64,000 nt of DNA, taken from Trueperaceae bacterium. Its GTDB lineage: Bacteria > Deinococcota > Deinococci > Deinococcales > Trueperaceae. Location: assembly GCA_036381035.1 (NCBI GenBank), contig DASVDQ010000065.1, positions 1 to 64,000 on the forward strand, in the 5' to 3' direction. Below the pieces are notes generated by a model. That model worked only from the letters and a program-made list of their open reading frames with translations. It was not told the origin of the DNA and did no database searches. The translations under genes were made by a program, and so were the position numbers. Shown piece after piece: positions 1 to 7,553 of this stretch (position 1 is the first letter of the stretch; every line of letters starts with the position of its first letter).

Positions 1-561
1 GGCGCCGAGCTTGCCTATCGCCTCGGAGAGGTAGTTGCGCACCGTCCCCTCCGAGAGGCCGAGGGTAGCGGCGATCGCCGCCGTCGTGCGGCCCTCCGCC
101 GCCATGCGCAGCACGCGCCGCTCGCGGTCGGTGAGCGGGTCCTCCTCGCTCCAGGCCTCGAGGGCCAGCTCCGGGTCGACGGCGCGGCCGCCCGCGTGCA
201 CGCGCCTGATGGCCTCGGCGAGCCGCGAGGCCGGGGCGTCCTTGAGGAGGTAGCCGGTCGCGCCGGCGTCGAGGGCCCGGCGCAGGTAGCCGGCGCGGGC
301 GAAGGTCGTGAGGATCACGACCTTGGTGGCCAGCTCGCCGCGCTGCCTGAGCTCCGCCACCGCGGCGGCGAGCTCGAGGCCCGTGGTGCCCGGCATCTCG
401 ATGTCGGTGACGAGCACGTCGGGCGCGTGCTCCCTCACCAGGGCCAGCGCCTCGTCGCCGTCCGAGGCCTGCGCCACGACCTCGATGTCGCCCTCCAGCT
501 CGAGGAGCGCGGCCAGCGCGCCGCGCACCATGGCCTGGTCCTCGGCGATGACGACCCTCAC
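1..561 (-). CDS. LuxR/NarL-family response regulator (3' end cut by window edge)
   Basis: DNA-binding response regulator, the output half of the two-component pair with the kinase just upstream. Starts at GTG 561 and reads VRVVIAEDQ, the first receiver strand with its acidic E7-D8 pair. The phospho-acceptor is D53 (VTDIEMPG), and the conserved lysine is in GYLLKDAP. A LuxR-type helix-turn-helix (LTDRERRVLRMAAEGRTTAAIAATLGLSE, given here only to mark the domain: starts LTDRERRVL) runs to the window edge, so only the last few residues are missing. Gene order with kinase and ABC-2 exporter matches DesKR- and LnrJK-type systems that induce their own exporter. The start codon sits in the last copy of a tandem repeat (551-690), so the exact start rests on receiver-domain homology. 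Confidence 0.9.
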   Translation of the reverse strand, partial: MRVVIAEDQAMVRGALAALLELEGDIEVVAQASDGDEALALVREHAPDVLVTDIEMPGTTGLELAAAVAELRQRGELATKVVILTTFARAGYLRRALDAGATGYLLKDAPASRLAEAIRRVHAGGRAVDPELALEAWSEEDPLTDRERRVLRMAAEGRTTAAIAATLGLSEGTVRNYLSEAIGKLGA

Positions 562-690
562 GCCTGCTCCTCAGCGGTCACGACCCTCACGCCCGCTCCT
601 CAGCGGTCACGACCCTCACGCCCGGTCCTCGGCGGCGACGACCCTCACGCCTGCTCCTCGACCATCACGAACCTCGCGCCCTCACGCCGT
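551..690 (-). repeat. 29-bp tandem repeat that duplicates the regulator's start region
   Basis: Three perfect-length 29-bp units plus a degenerate 37-bp unit fill the gap between the kinase stop and the regulator start. On the minus strand the units begin at GTG 648, 619 and 590, and the real gene start at 561 is the next in phase. Each unit opens with GTGAGGGTCGT, contains a purine-rich GAGGA stretch near its end that can serve as Shine-Dalgarno for the next GTG, and encodes VRVV(A/T)AE(D/E)(R/Q)A. It then stops at a TGA that overlaps the next unit's GTG (GTGA). The degenerate copy begins at 685, where GTGA also contains the kinase stop codon. Confidence 0.9.
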
Positions 691-1917
691 GGCCGGCGCC
701 TCCATGGCCGCGCTCGCCGTCTCCTCACCGCCGCGCGCCCGGAGCGGCACCTTCACCTCGAGGAGCGTGGACCTACCGGTCGACCGCAGCGACACCGCGC
801 CGCCCAGCGCCTCCACGCGCGAGCGCATGCCGGTGAGGCCGTTGCCGAAGTCGGCGTCCGGCGGCAGCTTGCCGTCGTCGCTCACGGTGAGGACGACGTC
901 GTGGCCCCTGGCCTCCAGCCGCACCTGACAGCGCGACGCACCGGCGTGCCGCACGACGTTCGTGACGCCCTCGCGCAGGGCCAGCGCCAGGGTGCTCTCG
1001 GCCGCGGGCGAGAGGTCGAGGCGCTCGAAGTAGTAGTCATACTCCACGCCGGCGGCCTCGAGCGCCAGCTTGGCGTTCGCCAGCTCGCCCTCGAGCCCCG
1101 ACGAGCGGTAGCCCCTCACGGCCTCCCGCACCTGGCCGAGCGCGTCGCGGGAGATGCGCTCGACGTCGGCGATCTCCCTGGCGGCGCGCTCGGGGTCGCG
1201 GGCGACGAGCCTGGCGGCGAGCTCCGACTTCAGAGTGATCGTCGAGAGCGTGTGGCCGAGCAGGTCGTGCAGGTCGCGCGCGATGCGCTCGCGCTCGGCG
1301 ATCGTCGCCAGCCGCTCGACCTCGTCCTGCGCCATGCGGAGCCTGGCGTTCTGGTCCTCGCGCTCGCGCACGAGGTAGTTCGTCACGCCCACCACGGGGG
1401 CGAAGATCAGCGCCGGCAGGTACGGGTAGAGAACGAAGGGGAACGGCACCGTGGCGAGCAGCGCGGCCAGCGGCACCAGGGCGGTGGTGGCCACCAGCGC
1501 CCGGACGGCGAGGCGGCGCGGGCGGAGCTGGCCGCCTATCGCCGCGGCGTAGACGAAGAACACGCTGGTGCCGGCGTTCAGGGGCGCCAGGAGCACGCCC
1601 ATCGCGAGCATGATGACGAGGCCGAGGACGCCGCCCGGCTTGCCGCTCCACAGGTAGGGCCGGGAGCACGCGTGGCGCTCGGTCCAGCCGTAGACGGGCA
1701 GGAACACCAGCGCGATGAGAGCGGTGACGGACCACTCCACCCACGTGGCGTCGGCGTCGAACAGCGGCTGGAAGACGAGGATGCCCAGGTAGAAGAGCCA
1801 CGGGAGCGCCCGCCTGGGAACTGTGAACGAGCGCCAGCGCATCCCGTCGAGGATACGCGGCGCTCGCCCCTCAGCTGGCGACGCGGGCGTCCACCGCCCA
1901 TCGCCTGCCGTGTGCAT
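682..1917 (-). CDS. Sensor histidine kinase, DesK/NarL type
   Basis: Membrane histidine kinase, probably phosphorylating the downstream regulator. Several hydrophobic segments lie between about residues 38 and 180. The HisKA_3 dimerisation helix carries the phospho-acceptor in ERERIARDLHDLLGH (His about 217). A HATPase domain follows, with DDGKLPPD and GNGLTGM as N/G-box motifs. The ATG at 1917 is one base from the permease stop, suggesting coupling; a second ATG (MRWRSF) at 1842 is nearer the first membrane helix and may be the real start. The stop codon lies inside the tandem repeat that separates this gene from the regulator. Confidence 0.9.
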   Translation of the reverse strand: MHTAGDGRWTPASPAEGRAPRILDGMRWRSFTVPRRALPWLFYLGILVFQPLFDADATWVEWSVTALIALVFLPVYGWTERHACSRPYLWSGKPGGVLGLVIMLAMGVLLAPLNAGTSVFFVYAAAIGGQLRPRRLAVRALVATTALVPLAALLATVPFPFVLYPYLPALIFAPVVGVTNYLVREREDQNARLRMAQDEVERLATIAERERIARDLHDLLGHTLSTITLKSELAARLVARDPERAAREIADVERISRDALGQVREAVRGYRSSGLEGELANAKLALEAAGVEYDYYFERLDLSPAAESTLALALREGVTNVVRHAGASRCQVRLEARGHDVVLTVSDDGKLPPDADFGNGLTGMRSRVEALGGAVSLRSTGRSTLLEVKVPLRARGGEETASAAMEAPATA

Positions 1918-1918
1918 C

Positions 1919-2728
1919 TCAGCCGTAGGTCTTGCCCTCGTCGCGCCTGTAGGCGACGTAGGCGACGACGAGGAAGAGGAGCGTGAAGGCGAGGAGGTAG
2001 AGCGCGTGGCGCGCGGCGTCGCCGAACGGCGTCGCGCCGATGGTCCCGACCGCGAGCTGGGCGTAGTGGAACGTGGGCAGGTAGGGCGCGATGCCCTGCA
2101 CCACGGGCGGCAGGATCTCCACCGGCATCCACAGGCCGGAGGCGAACGCCATGGGCATGTAGAGCAGGTTCAGCACCACCGGCGCCGAGTTCGGCCCCAC
2201 CATGTAGCCGATCGCCAGCCCGAGCGACGCGAAGGGGAACGCCCCCAGCAGCAGCACGCCGAGCAGCGACAGCCAGTCGAGGAAGGCGACGCGCACGCCC
2301 TGCGTCACGGCGCCGGCCAGCGTGATCGCGACGACGATCAGCGCCCCGAACAGCAGCGCCATGCCGATCTTCGCCAGGAAGTAGGCGGCCGGCGGCATGG
2401 GCGAGACGCGCTTGAGGCGCATCCAGCCCTGCCCTCTCTCCGACGCGACGCCCACGCCGAAGGCGAACAGCGCGGCCGAGAGGACGCCGGCGGCGCCGAA
2501 CGTAGCGACCATGTAGCGCGCCACGGTCACGCCCTGCGTCTGCGCGTCGCCGTAGAACGACCCGAACAGCAGGAAGAACATCAGCGGGAACGCCAGCGTG
2601 GCGACGCTGTACATGGGGATCCTGAGCAGCTTGAGGAACTCGAACTTGGTCTCGCTCAGGACGAGCCCGAGCAGGTTGCGCCGCGGGCGCGCGTCCGCGG
2701 CCTCGGCGGCCAACGTCGCGGTCGTCAT
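1919..2728 (-). CDS. ABC-2 type transporter permease
   Basis: Membrane component of an ABC-2 exporter, about 269 residues with the usual six hydrophobic helices. The N-terminus (LLGLVLSETKFEFLKLLR) is the cytoplasmic lead-in typical of ABC-2 permeases. It overlaps the ATPase gene by four bases (2725-2728) and is followed after one base by the kinase. Substrate unknown: homologous systems export antibiotics or lipids, and the adjacent two-component system suggests induction by a membrane-active compound. Family confident, substrate not. Confidence 0.9.
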   Translation of the reverse strand: MTTATLAAEAADARPRRNLLGLVLSETKFEFLKLLRIPMYSVATLAFPLMFFLLFGSFYGDAQTQGVTVARYMVATFGAAGVLSAALFAFGVGVASERGQGWMRLKRVSPMPPAAYFLAKIGMALLFGALIVVAITLAGAVTQGVRVAFLDWLSLLGVLLLGAFPFASLGLAIGYMVGPNSAPVVLNLLYMPMAFASGLWMPVEILPPVVQGIAPYLPTFHYAQLAVGTIGATPFGDAARHALYLLAFTLLFLVVAYVAYRRDEGKTYG

Positions 2729-3735
2729 GCGTACACCCCTTCCCTGTCGGCGCGGCTTGCTCCGCGCGTTGTCCCGGCGCGGCCATCGCCCGGCGTCGTG
2801 CCGGCCTGGACGCCGCCGGCGCCGTCGCCGCGCCCGGTGTCGGCGGGCCCGTGCCCGCCCGTGATGTTGAGGAACGCCTCCTCGAGCGTCGCGCCCTTCA
2901 CCTCGAGCCCGTGGAGGCCGTCGTCGGCGGCGAGCAGCGCCCGCACCGTGGCCTCGGCGCTGCCCGTGTACAGCTCGGTCGCGGTGCCGACGCGCTCGAC
3001 GCGGCTCACGCCGGGCAGGTCCGCGAGCCGCTCGGGCGCCAGCCTGGTCACGGCCTTCACGACCTTGCCACCGGTGCGCGCCTTGATCTCGGCCGGCGAG
3101 CCCTCGGCGATGACCCGCCCGTGGTCGAGCAGGACGATCCTGTCGGCGAGGGCGTCGGCCTCCTCAAGGTAGTGCGTGGTGAGCACGACGGTGCGCCCCT
3201 CGGCGCTGAACGAGCGCACCTGGCGCCAGAAGTCGCGGCGCGACTCGACGTCGAGACCCGTCGTGGGCTCGTCGAGGAACAGGAGGTCCGGGTCGCCGAC
3301 CATAGCCAGGGCGAAGTGGAGGCGCTGCTTCTGGCCGCCCGAGAGCTTGCCGTACTGCCGGTTCGCGACCTCGCCGAGGCCGGCCAGCGCGATGGCGTCG
3401 TCCACGGCGAGCGGCGCCGGGTAGTAGGCGGCGAACGCCGTGACGTGCTCGCGGACCGTGAGCGTGGGCGGCACGCCGCTGATCTGCAGCATCGCCCCCA
3501 CGCGCACCTTCGCCGACACGTCGTTGGGGCTGGTGCCGAACAGCGACACGGCGCCCTCGTCCGGGCGCAGCAGGCCGAGCAGGGTGCTGACCGCCGTCGT
3601 CTTGCCGGCGCCGTTCGGCCCGAGCACGGCCAGCACCTCGCCGGCCCGGACGCGCAGGGTCACCTCGTCGAGCGCCAGGACGTCGCCGTAGCGCTTCGTG
3701 ACCCTCTCCAGTTGGGCTACGTACGTCTCGTTCAC
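2725..3735 (-). CDS. ABC transporter ATP-binding protein (DrrA/CcmA type exporter)
   Basis: Drives the ABC-2 permease encoded next. Walker A is GPNGAGKTT (about 39-47), the signature LSGGQKQR (about 131-138) and Walker B LLFLDEP (about 151-157), followed by an H-loop TTHYLEEAD. At 336 residues it has the length of the DrrA class. The last 40 residues are Gly/Ala/Thr-rich low-complexity sequence outside the fold. Start is GTG at 3735 with little Shine-Dalgarno match. First gene of the exporter/two-component operon. Confidence 0.93.
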   Translation of the reverse strand: MNETYVAQLERVTKRYGDVLALDEVTLRVRAGEVLAVLGPNGAGKTTAVSTLLGLLRPDEGAVSLFGTSPNDVSAKVRVGAMLQISGVPPTLTVREHVTAFAAYYPAPLAVDDAIALAGLGEVANRQYGKLSGGQKQRLHFALAMVGDPDLLFLDEPTTGLDVESRRDFWRQVRSFSAEGRTVVLTTHYLEEADALADRIVLLDHGRVIAEGSPAEIKARTGGKVVKAVTRLAPERLADLPGVSRVERVGTATELYTGSAEATVRALLAADDGLHGLEVKGATLEEAFLNITGGHGPADTGRGDGAGGVQAGTTPGDGRAGTTRGASRADREGVYA

Positions 3736-3795
3736 GCCCCGAGGATGGCCCCCGGGCCGTGGTACACGGCAGTGCCTTCGGTCAGCCGCGCCGGG

Positions 3796-3807
3796 TGACA
3801 GGTGTCA
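3796..3807. promoter_or_regulatory. Inverted repeat upstream of the exporter operon
   Basis: TGACAGGTGTCA has perfect 5-base arms around GG and sits about 60-70 bases before the exporter start at 3735, where an activator of this operon would bind. The response regulator encoded four genes downstream is the obvious candidate. No strong sigma-70 boxes are visible beside it. Confidence 0.35.
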
Positions 3808-3928
3808 TGTGGCGTGCCCGTCTAGGCTGCGGGCCGCGGCGCGGGTCGGCGCGCCGCCACGTGCGTGTCGCCGCCGCGCGGGTCCGAGGAGAGCGCGCCT
3901 CACGTAACGACCCACGAAACGCGAGCCG

Positions 3929-3951
3929 CCCGCCTCGCTAGGCGAGGAGGG
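3929..3951 (-). terminator. Possible stem-loop after the DinB gene
   Basis: CCTCGC-TAG-GCGAGG (3933-3947) with an outer CCC/GGG extension across one mismatch. It lies about 80 bases beyond the DinB stop and has no U-tract, so termination is uncertain. The rest of 3736-4029 shows no credible gene on either strand. Confidence 0.35.
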
Positions 3952-4029
3952 CGACCCGGTAGCGCCGAAGCGGCGGTCTGTGCGGGATCCAAGGGGCGGG
4001 CGGTTCCGCTACACGACCTGCTGCCGGCG

Positions 4030-4515
4030 TCAGCGCTCCCAGAAAGGGGGCGGTTCCACCCCGAGCGCGCGCAGGTAGACGTAGCCCTGGGCTCGATGGT
4101 GGATCTCGTTGTCGATGGCGTAGAGGACGTGGCTGATGATCTTGCCGGGGTACTGGCCGAAGGCGACCTCGTCCTCGTGGAGGCGCTCGGGCGTCACCCG
4201 TGCCCACAGCTCGTTGAGCTTCGCGGTGTCCCGGTCCCAGAGCTCGAGGAGGCCCGCCTTGTCGCGCGGCAGCTCGCCGGCGCCGTACCCGCGCCACTCC
4301 CCCGTGGCGGCACCGACGGCTATGGGGACCGTCATGTGCAGCATCTCGTGCACGAGCTCCCCGAAGGTGCGCATGGGAGCGACCCGGTAGACGAAGAGCT
4401 GGTCGTCGGGGAAGGCCTCGATCACGCGGCGCGTGAGGCCGCGATGGCCCTGCCAGTGGGCGAGCAGTTCGTCGGTGGAAAGTGCGCCGGTGGCAACGAC
4501 CGCTTGCTCTGTCAT
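4030..4515 (-). CDS. DinB/YfiT-like four-helix protein
   Basis: A 161-residue protein of the DinB superfamily, four-helix bundles that usually bind a divalent metal through three histidines. Candidate ligands are in ELVHEMLHM and DNEIHHRAQ. Members include thiol S-transferases and many uncharacterised proteins, so no reaction is assigned. The start is set by a strong Shine-Dalgarno (AGGAGG, 4518-4525) before ATG 4515, and a good promoter lies upstream. It is transcribed alone, divergent from the SARP gene. Confidence 0.8.
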   Translation of the reverse strand: MTEQAVVATGALSTDELLAHWQGHRGLTRRVIEAFPDDQLFVYRVAPMRTFGELVHEMLHMTVPIAVGAATGEWRGYGAGELPRDKAGLLELWDRDTAKLNELWARVTPERLHEDEVAFGQYPGKIISHVLYAIDNEIHHRAQGYVYLRALGVEPPPFWER

Positions 4516-4543
4516 CTCCTCCTCCTCTGGTCGACGGAGGGCC

Positions 4544-4573
4544 AGGATACCTAAATAACTAAGGTAGAGTCAA
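4544..4573 (-). promoter_or_regulatory. Sigma-70 promoter of the DinB gene
   Basis: Minus-strand -35 TTGACT (4568-4573, 5 of 6 to consensus), an 18-base spacer and -10 TATCCT (4544-4549). This is an AT-rich island in very GC-rich surroundings. Predicted transcription start is about 4537, giving a leader of about 22 bases that contains the Shine-Dalgarno. Confidence 0.6.
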
Positions 4574-4641
4574 GGGGGTTGGCAGAAGCCCGGGCAGGCC
4601 GGGCCTGTACCGTTGTCGGCGCCGCCTCCGCCGCGGGTCCC

Positions 4642-4658
4642 TATGATTCGTTGACATG
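4642..4658 (+). promoter_or_regulatory. -10 box giving a probably leaderless SARP transcript
   Basis: TATGAT (4642-4647, 5 of 6 to TATAAT) ends eight bases before ATG 4656. Transcription would therefore start at or next to the A of the start codon. There is no Shine-Dalgarno upstream of the ATG and no well-spaced -35 box. This is the known arrangement of leaderless genes in Deinococcota. Confidence 0.5.
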
Positions 4659-7469
4659 CCCACGGGCACGCAGGTGGGGTTCGTGAGGCTCACGGGTCGT
4701 CCTGCGGCGGTGGCGGGGGTCGGCGAGGTGCCGTTCGCGCCCGACAAGCGCTATCAGCTCCTCGGTTACCTCGCCTACGCCGGCGGCTGGGTGGGCCGCG
4801 AACGCGTGGCGTTCCTGTTCTGGCCCGACTCCGACACCTCCACCTCGCGGCAGAACCTCAGGGCTCTGCTGCAGCGACTCGACTCGCTGCCGTTCGCGCC
4901 GGGCGTGGAAGCCACGAAGCACCAGCTCCGGTGGGAGGTGCCCACCGACGTGGCGACCTTCAACGAGGCGCTGGCGCGCGGCGACGTGAAGGCAGCGCTC
5001 GCGGCCTACCAGGGCCCGCTCCTGCGCGACGTCGGCGGCGACGCCGGCGACGAGTTCGACGGCTGGCTGGACATGGAGCGCGAGCAGCTCTACTCGCGCT
5101 GGCGCTCGCTCGCGCTGCGCCGGCTCGGCGACCTCGGTCCCGAGGACGAGGACGAGGCGTCCGAGCTGGCGAGGCGGCTGCTCGAGGCCGACCCCCTCGA
5201 CGAGGAGGCGGTGCGCGACCACATGCGGGCGCTGACGCGGTGGGGCCGGCCGACGGCGGCCGCGCGCGCCTACCGCGAGCTCGCCGCGAGGCTCGAGCGC
5301 GAGCTGGGCATGGAGCCCACCTCCGACACCGTGCTGGCCTACGAGGAGGCGTTGGCGGCGGCCGCCGCGCCGTCCCAGCCGGCGCCCGCGGGCACGGCGG
5401 CCCCTGCCGGAGCGCGTGAGGAGGGTGGCGCCACCGAGGGGGTGGCGCCGGCCGGCGGCCCCACGGTCGAGACCGCCGACGCTTACCAGCGCCTGCCCGT
5501 GCCCGCCACCAGCTTCGTGGGGCGCGAGGCGGAGCTCGAGGAGGTGGCCGCGCTCCTGCAGACCCCCGACTGCCGTCTGCTCAGCCTCACGGGACCCGGT
5601 GGGGTGGGCAAGACGCGGCTGGCGTTGGCCGCCGCGCAGAGGCTCGCCGGCGAGGGGCCGGGCGCGGTCGTCTACGTGCCGCTGGAGACGGCCTCCTCTG
5701 CCGAGGAGGTGCTGCCGGCGATCGCCGCCGCGCTGGGGATCCCCCGGTCCGCCGGGGGCGACCCTTGGGAGGCGGTGGAGCGGCGCGTGGCCGGCGGGAG
5801 CCTGCTCATCGTGGTCGACAACTTCGAGCACGTCCTCGGCGCTGCCGTGCTCCTGCCGCGCCTGCTGGCGGCGGGCGACGGGGTGAAGCTGCTGGTCACG
5901 ACCAGGGAGCGCCTGGGCCTCGAGGCCGAGTGGACGTACCTCGTCGGCGGGCTCGACTACCCCGGTGGGGACGTCCCCTTCGCCGACCTCGAGGGGTACG
6001 CCGCGGTCGAGCTGCTGCTCGAGCGCGCCCGTCGCGTGCGGCCGGGCTTCCGCCTCACGGAGGAGGACCTGCCGCACCTCCGCCGGCTCTTCGCCGCGAC
6101 GCAGGGGATGCCGCTGGCGATCGAGCTCGTCGCCGCCTGGCTCAGGGCCGTGCCGCTGGGCGCTCTCGTCGAGGAGCTCGAGCTCGACCCCGGCGGCCTC
6201 AGGGCCGCGTCGGCCGACGTCCCGGCGCGTCACGAGAGCGTGAGGGCCGTCTTCGAGCAGTCGTGGTCGCGGCTCACAGACGCCGAGAGGCAGGTCATGC
6301 GGCGCCTGGCGGTGTTCGTCGGCCCGGTGACGCCAGAGGCGGCGGCCTTCGTCGCCGGGGCGAGCCGCACCGTCCTGGCGGCGCTGGTCGACAAGTCGCT
6401 GCTGCGGCTGGACCAGGACGGCCGGTACGACCGCCACCCGCTCCTGCTGTCGTTCGCCAGGGAGCGCCTGGCGGAGGACGCGGGCGAGCAGCGCGCCGTG
6501 GAGCTCAGGCACTCCGCCTACTACCTCCGTTTCCTGAGGGAGCGCACGGACCGGGCCAAGGGTCCTCGACCGGCGCAGGTGCAGCAGGAGGTCCGGGCGG
6601 AGATGCGGGACCTCAGGGCCGCGATGCGCAGGGCGGCCGAGAGGCGCCTCAACGCCGAGCTCGTCGCGTTCATGCAGCTCCTCGAGCTGGAGCTGGGCTA
6701 CTTCCAGGCGCACGGCCACGACGACGAGACGCTCGCTCTGCTCGACCGGGCGGCAGAGGCCGCGGGGGCGTCGGGGGCGCTGGAGGCCGCGCGTGACCTG
6801 CGCGGCAGAGTAGGAGATGCCTACGGTCTGCACCGCGGCGACCCGCGGCGCGCGCTGTCCGAGTACCGGGCCGCCGCCGAGCTCGCCCGGAGGACAGAGA
6901 ACGTCGGTCGCGAGGCCGTGTTCGTGAGCCTCAGCGGCGTGATGCGGAGGATCATCGAGCCGGGCGTCGGGCAGGCGGAGCTGGACCGCGCGCTCGCCCT
7001 CGCGCACGAGAGCGGTGACCCTGTCGCGCTCTCCATCGTCTACGAGCACCGCGCGTTCGTGCAGGGGCGCGAGGGCGACCTGGAAGCGGCCAGGGAGCTC
7101 TACCTCCGCTCCCGGGAGACGGTCGAGAACGTCCCGGACCCCGAGGCGGTCCACCCCTTCGAGCTGACGAGGCGGCGGTACTTCGCGACCCTCAACCTGG
7201 GCGAGCTGGACCACAAGCTCGGCAGGCTCGACGACGCGGTGGCGGCGCGCCACGCGGCCTTGAGCCTGGCGCGCCAGGTCGGCAACCAGATCTGGGAGGC
7301 GTTCGCCCGCGTGGAGCTGGGTGAGATGTTCGCGAGCGTCGGCCGTCACGATGAGGCGGCCGAGCACCTCAGGGTCGCCCGCGCCCTCTACGTCGCCAAC
7401 CACGTGACCGTCCACTTGAGCAAGATCGAGAACCTGGCCGAGCAGCACGGCTACGACCTCAGGGCATGA
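4656..7469 (+). CDS. SARP/AfsR-like transcriptional activator (BTAD, NB-ARC, TPR)
   Basis: Large one-component regulator, 937 residues. Residues 1-100 form the winged-helix part (KRYQLLGYLAYAGG, LFWPDSD). A BTAD region follows to about 240 (LARRLLEADPLDEEAVRDH, AYRELAARLERELG). An Ala/Pro linker leads to an NB-ARC ATPase: Walker A GPGGVGKTR near 312-320, Walker B LLIVVDNFEHV near 383-393. The second half (about 640 onward) has TPR-like helical repeats. AfsR/SARP proteins activate secondary metabolism or secreted functions in response to nucleotide or phosphorylation state. The next gene on the same strand, a secreted subtilase 84 bases away, is a candidate target. Confidence 0.88.
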   Translation: MPTGTQVGFVRLTGRPAAVAGVGEVPFAPDKRYQLLGYLAYAGGWVGRERVAFLFWPDSDTSTSRQNLRALLQRLDSLPFAPGVEATKHQLRWEVPTDVATFNEALARGDVKAALAAYQGPLLRDVGGDAGDEFDGWLDMEREQLYSRWRSLALRRLGDLGPEDEDEASELARRLLEADPLDEEAVRDHMRALTRWGRPTAAARAYRELAARLERELGMEPTSDTVLAYEEALAAAAAPSQPAPAGTAAPAGAREEGGATEGVAPAGGPTVETADAYQRLPVPATSFVGREAELEEVAALLQTPDCRLLSLTGPGGVGKTRLALAAAQRLAGEGPGAVVYVPLETASSAEEVLPAIAAALGIPRSAGGDPWEAVERRVAGGSLLIVVDNFEHVLGAAVLLPRLLAAGDGVKLLVTTRERLGLEAEWTYLVGGLDYPGGDVPFADLEGYAAVELLLERARRVRPGFRLTEEDLPHLRRLFAATQGMPLAIELVAAWLRAVPLGALVEELELDPGGLRAASADVPARHESVRAVFEQSWSRLTDAERQVMRRLAVFVGPVTPEAAAFVAGASRTVLAALVDKSLLRLDQDGRYDRHPLLLSFARERLAEDAGEQRAVELRHSAYYLRFLRERTDRAKGPRPAQVQQEVRAEMRDLRAAMRRAAERRLNAELVAFMQLLELELGYFQAHGHDDETLALLDRAAEAAGASGALEAARDLRGRVGDAYGLHRGDPRRALSEYRAAAELARRTENVGREAVFVSLSGVMRRIIEPGVGQAELDRALALAHESGDPVALSIVYEHRAFVQGREGDLEAARELYLRSRETVENVPDPEAVHPFELTRRRYFATLNLGELDHKLGRLDDAVAARHAALSLARQVGNQIWEAFARVELGEMFASVGRHDEAAEHLRVARALYVANHVTVHLSKIENLAEQHGYDLRA

Positions 7470-7553
7470 CGCCGGGCGCCGAGGCGCCGGGGGAGGAGGG
7501 CAGGGGAGGGCAGTCGGCGTCGGCCGAGCACCGAGACGATCGGAGGGGATGTG

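Noticed and set aside
551-690. CRISPR-like array
   Set aside because: Units abut without spacers and encode the neighbour's start, so this is a tandem duplication, not CRISPR.
4641-7448. Very long minus-strand open frame across the SARP gene
   Set aside because: It is the complementary frame of a clear multi-domain protein in GC-rich DNA; the translation is Arg/His/Gly-rich without domains.
7470-7553. GGCGCC-rich repeats between SARP and subtilase genes as a terminator
   Set aside because: Arms pair over only five or six bases with no U-tract; read-through from the SARP gene remains possible.
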